This document shows positions 5,152-6,647 of a stretch of 6,647 nt of DNA, in pieces (the first letter of the stretch is position 1; the number at the start of each line of letters is the position of its first letter). A program made the translations under genes and the position numbers. The notes beneath the pieces were generated by a model, which was not told the origin of the DNA, ran no database searches, and saw only the letters and a list, made by a program, of their open reading frames with translations. This DNA is from Candidatus Pacearchaeota archaeon (GTDB lineage: Archaea > Nanobdellota > Nanobdellia > Pacearchaeales > GW2011-AR1): positions 1 through 6,647 of the forward strand of contig WJLC01000032.1 of NCBI GenBank assembly GCA_014728745.1, read 5' to 3'.

Positions 5152-6138
5152 ATGGCTACAAAAGCAAAATTACTTGATGTAAATGCAAAGGAAAAGAAAA
5201 CAATAGAACTTCCTAAAGGTTTTTCCAGAATAATTAGGGAAGACATTGTTGCTAAGGTTTTAGAAGCTCTTAAAAAAGAACAACCTTACTCTCCTGCTCC
5301 TGAAGCAGGGAGGCAGCATTCAGCTAGTGGAAAGCTTATCCACAGAAGACATGTTTGGAAAAGTCAGTACGGTAGAGGAATGAGTAGAATTCCTAGAAAA
5401 ACACTATCAAGAAGAGGAAGTCAATTTCATTGGGAGGGTGCAGAGATTTCAAGCACTGTTGGAGGGAGAAAGCCTCATTCTCCTAAAGTAGAGGCAAGAA
5501 AAGGTAAAAAAACAAAAATAAACAAAAAAGAATTTAAGATTGCGAAAGAATCTGCATTAAGTGCAACTGCAAATCCTAGAGAAATAATAAAAAGATATAA
5601 TTCACTAAAAAATGCTGAAGAAAAAGCAATTAATGCGCCTTTTATAGTTGATTCAAAAATAACATCATTAAAAACAAAAGACCTGATTAAAAGCATTAAA
5701 AAAATTCTTGGAAATGAATTGTTTAAGCTTGCTGTTAGAAAAAGACAGATAAGAAGTGGAAAAGGAAAAAGAAGAGGAAGAAAATACAAATCAAACGCAG
5801 GATTGCTTATTGTTATTGGAAATAATGAAGAATTAAAGACAAACTCTTTTGAGGTTGTTAATGCCAAGGAGTTAGGTGTTGCAGATCTTGCGAGAGGGGG
5901 TCTTGGCAGAATAACTGTTTATACTGAAAAAGCAATAGAAGATTTATCTAATGCACGTGATGTAGAAAAAGAAAAGCAAGGAGAAAGTAAAAAAGAAAGG
6001 AAAAAAGGGAATAAGAAAAAATCATCAAAGAAAAAACAAAAGAAAACTAAGAGAAAAGCAAAGAAGAAAAAATCTCAGGCAAAGAAACCAAAAAAAGAGG
6101 AAAAAACAAAAGAAAATAAGAGGGAGAAGGAAAAATGA
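5152..6138 (+). CDS. rpl4: 50S ribosomal protein L4 (uL4) with long lysine-rich tail
   Basis: Residues 1-268 match archaeal L4. The N-terminal strand region ends near 45. The extended loop 46-115, with HRRHVWKSQYGRGMSRIPRK (64-83) and GGRKPHSPK (104-112), reaches the exit-tunnel constriction. The rRNA-binding segment RSGKGKRRGRKYK spans 201-213, and the final fold ends at GRITVYTEKAIEDL (252-265). Archaeal L4 normally stops here, at about 250-265 residues. This one continues to 328 with a tail (about 269-328) of which 29 of the last 58 residues are lysine. The tail is low complexity, probably disordered and likely to lie on rRNA. It is in frame without any break, so it looks like an extension rather than a frameshift artefact. 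There is no Shine-Dalgarno; the start lies 5 nt after the L3 stop. The stop TGA overlaps the L23 start (ATGA). Confidence 0.96.
   Translation: MATKAKLLDVNAKEKKTIELPKGFSRIIREDIVAKVLEALKKEQPYSPAPEAGRQHSASGKLIHRRHVWKSQYGRGMSRIPRKTLSRRGSQFHWEGAEISSTVGGRKPHSPKVEARKGKKTKINKKEFKIAKESALSATANPREIIKRYNSLKNAEEKAINAPFIVDSKITSLKTKDLIKSIKKILGNELFKLAVRKRQIRSGKGKRRGRKYKSNAGLLIVIGNNEELKTNSFEVVNAKELGVADLARGGLGRITVYTEKAIEDLSNARDVEKEKQGESKKERKKGNKKKSSKKKQKKTKRKAKKKKSQAKKPKKEEKTKENKREKEK
6122..6126 (+). promoter_or_regulatory. Shine-Dalgarno of L23 inside the L4 tail
   Basis: GGGAG lies 8 nt before the L23 ATG at 6135, within codons of the last L4 residues (KREKEK). Together with the ATGA overlap it points to L23 translation coupled to L4. 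L4 and L2 in the same operon lack such a site. Confidence 0.65.
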
Positions 6139-6377
6139 TATTAAAACCAATGACAACAGAAAAAGCAGTTATGGCTATTGAAAGTGGAAATATACTAACA
6201 TTTGAAACTGAAATGAAGAGAACAAAACAAGATATAAAGCAAGAAGTTGAAAGATTATTTGATGTTAAAGTTGAAAAAGTGAGAACAAGCATAAAAGACA
6301 ATAAAAAGCAAGCCTATGTTAAATTAAATAAAAAGTTTCCAGCTATTGATGTGGCTACGAAACTAGGAATAATATAA
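6135..6377 (+). CDS. rpl23: 50S ribosomal protein L23 (uL23)
   Basis: At 80 residues it is the expected size of archaeal L23 (about 80-86). The N-terminal KPMTTEKAV (4-12) is the family signature. Next come ILTFETEMKRTKQDIKQEVE (20-39), a strand then helix, and LFDVKVEKVRT (41-51), matching the usual FxVKVxKVNT motif. KQAYVKL (58-64) and the ending ATKLGII are also typical of archaeal forms. L23 binds 23S rRNA domain III at the tunnel exit and is a docking point for SRP and other nascent-chain factors. It is complete, with no extension. Its ATG overlaps the L4 TGA, which favours coupled translation and helps keep L4 and L23 in equal amounts. Confidence 0.96.
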   Translation: MILKPMTTEKAVMAIESGNILTFETEMKRTKQDIKQEVERLFDVKVEKVRTSIKDNKKQAYVKLNKKFPAIDVATKLGII

Positions 6378-6390
6378 TTAATTTGTTAAA

Positions 6391-6647
6391 ATGGGAAAAA
6401 GAATAATACAACAAAGACGTGGAAGAGGAACTCATACATACAGAGTTAGAAAAAAAGCGTTTAAACATAGATTAGGATATCCTCAAAAACTTGAGGGAAA
6501 AGGAGAAGTAATTAAATTAGTTGACTCTGCTGCCCACACTAGCCCATTAGCAAAAATCAAATGGGAAAAAGGAACATTTTATATGCCTGCAATAAAGAAT
6601 ATGTTTGAAGGGCAAAAGATTAAATTTAATAGTAAGGAGATAAAAGA
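6391..6647 (+). CDS. rpl2: 50S ribosomal protein L2 (uL2), N-terminal part
   Basis: The first 85 codons are present; the gene runs off the right edge, and a full archaeal L2 has about 240 residues. The start MGKRIIQQRRGRGTHTYR is the archaeal/eukaryotic L2 N-terminus, followed by the conserved basic segment to residue 30. GKGEVIKLVDSAAHTSPLAKIKW (36-58) opens the OB-fold RNA-binding domain (bacterial and archaeal forms read GxVxxIxHDPxRxAPxA). The serine/alanine-rich version here is a departure, but the spacing is kept. L2 binds the subunit-interface rRNA and is needed for peptidyl-transferase activity. It begins 13 nt after the L23 stop without a Shine-Dalgarno, in the standard operon order. 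Confidence 0.95.
   Translation, partial: MGKRIIQQRRGRGTHTYRVRKKAFKHRLGYPQKLEGKGEVIKLVDSAAHTSPLAKIKWEKGTFYMPAIKNMFEGQKIKFNSKEIK

Overview
The window looks like an AT-rich archaeal chromosome segment, most likely from the DPANN group (Woesearchaeota/Pacearchaeota-like). Four things support this: the archaeal gene order L3-L4-L23-L2, an archaeal-type AMP phosphorylase, TATA-type promoter boxes with little or no 5' leader, and small lysine-rich proteins of a kind I associate with those lineages. The lineage is inferred from protein resemblance remembered without a search, so it is less certain than 'archaeon'.

Left part (1-3109). A 16-residue C-terminal remnant of a plus-strand gene ends at 51. 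It meets the 3' end of a minus-strand tRNA-Ser(UGA) (54-134) head-on. To the right, all on the minus strand, lie a 93-residue uncharacterised protein (203-484), AMP phosphorylase (540-2027) and an AI-2E/PerM-family membrane protein (2051-3109). The last two are only 23 nt apart and are read in the order membrane protein then phosphorylase. AMP phosphorylase is the entry step of the archaeal AMP salvage route that feeds ribose-1,5-bisphosphate to R15P isomerase and form III RuBisCO. Neither of those later enzymes is encoded here.

Centre (3110-3290). This is a 181-bp divergent promoter region. Two identical TTTATAAA boxes, one per direction, flank an 87-bp tract that is almost all purine on the plus strand and contains an exact 17-bp direct repeat.

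Right part (3291-6647), plus strand. An uncharacterised 245-residue protein (3291-4028) precedes the start of the ribosomal protein superoperon: L3 (4148-5146), L4 (5152-6138), L23 (6135-6377) and the first 85 codons of L2 (6391 to the edge). L4 carries a tail of about 60 residues that is half lysine. Its last codons contain the ribosome-binding site of L23, whose start codon overlaps the L4 stop.

All genes look intact apart from the two cut by the window edges. I saw no mobile element, CRISPR array or frameshift. The least-explained items are the 245-residue protein, the purine tract, the L3 leader with its overlapping small frame, and the L4 tail.
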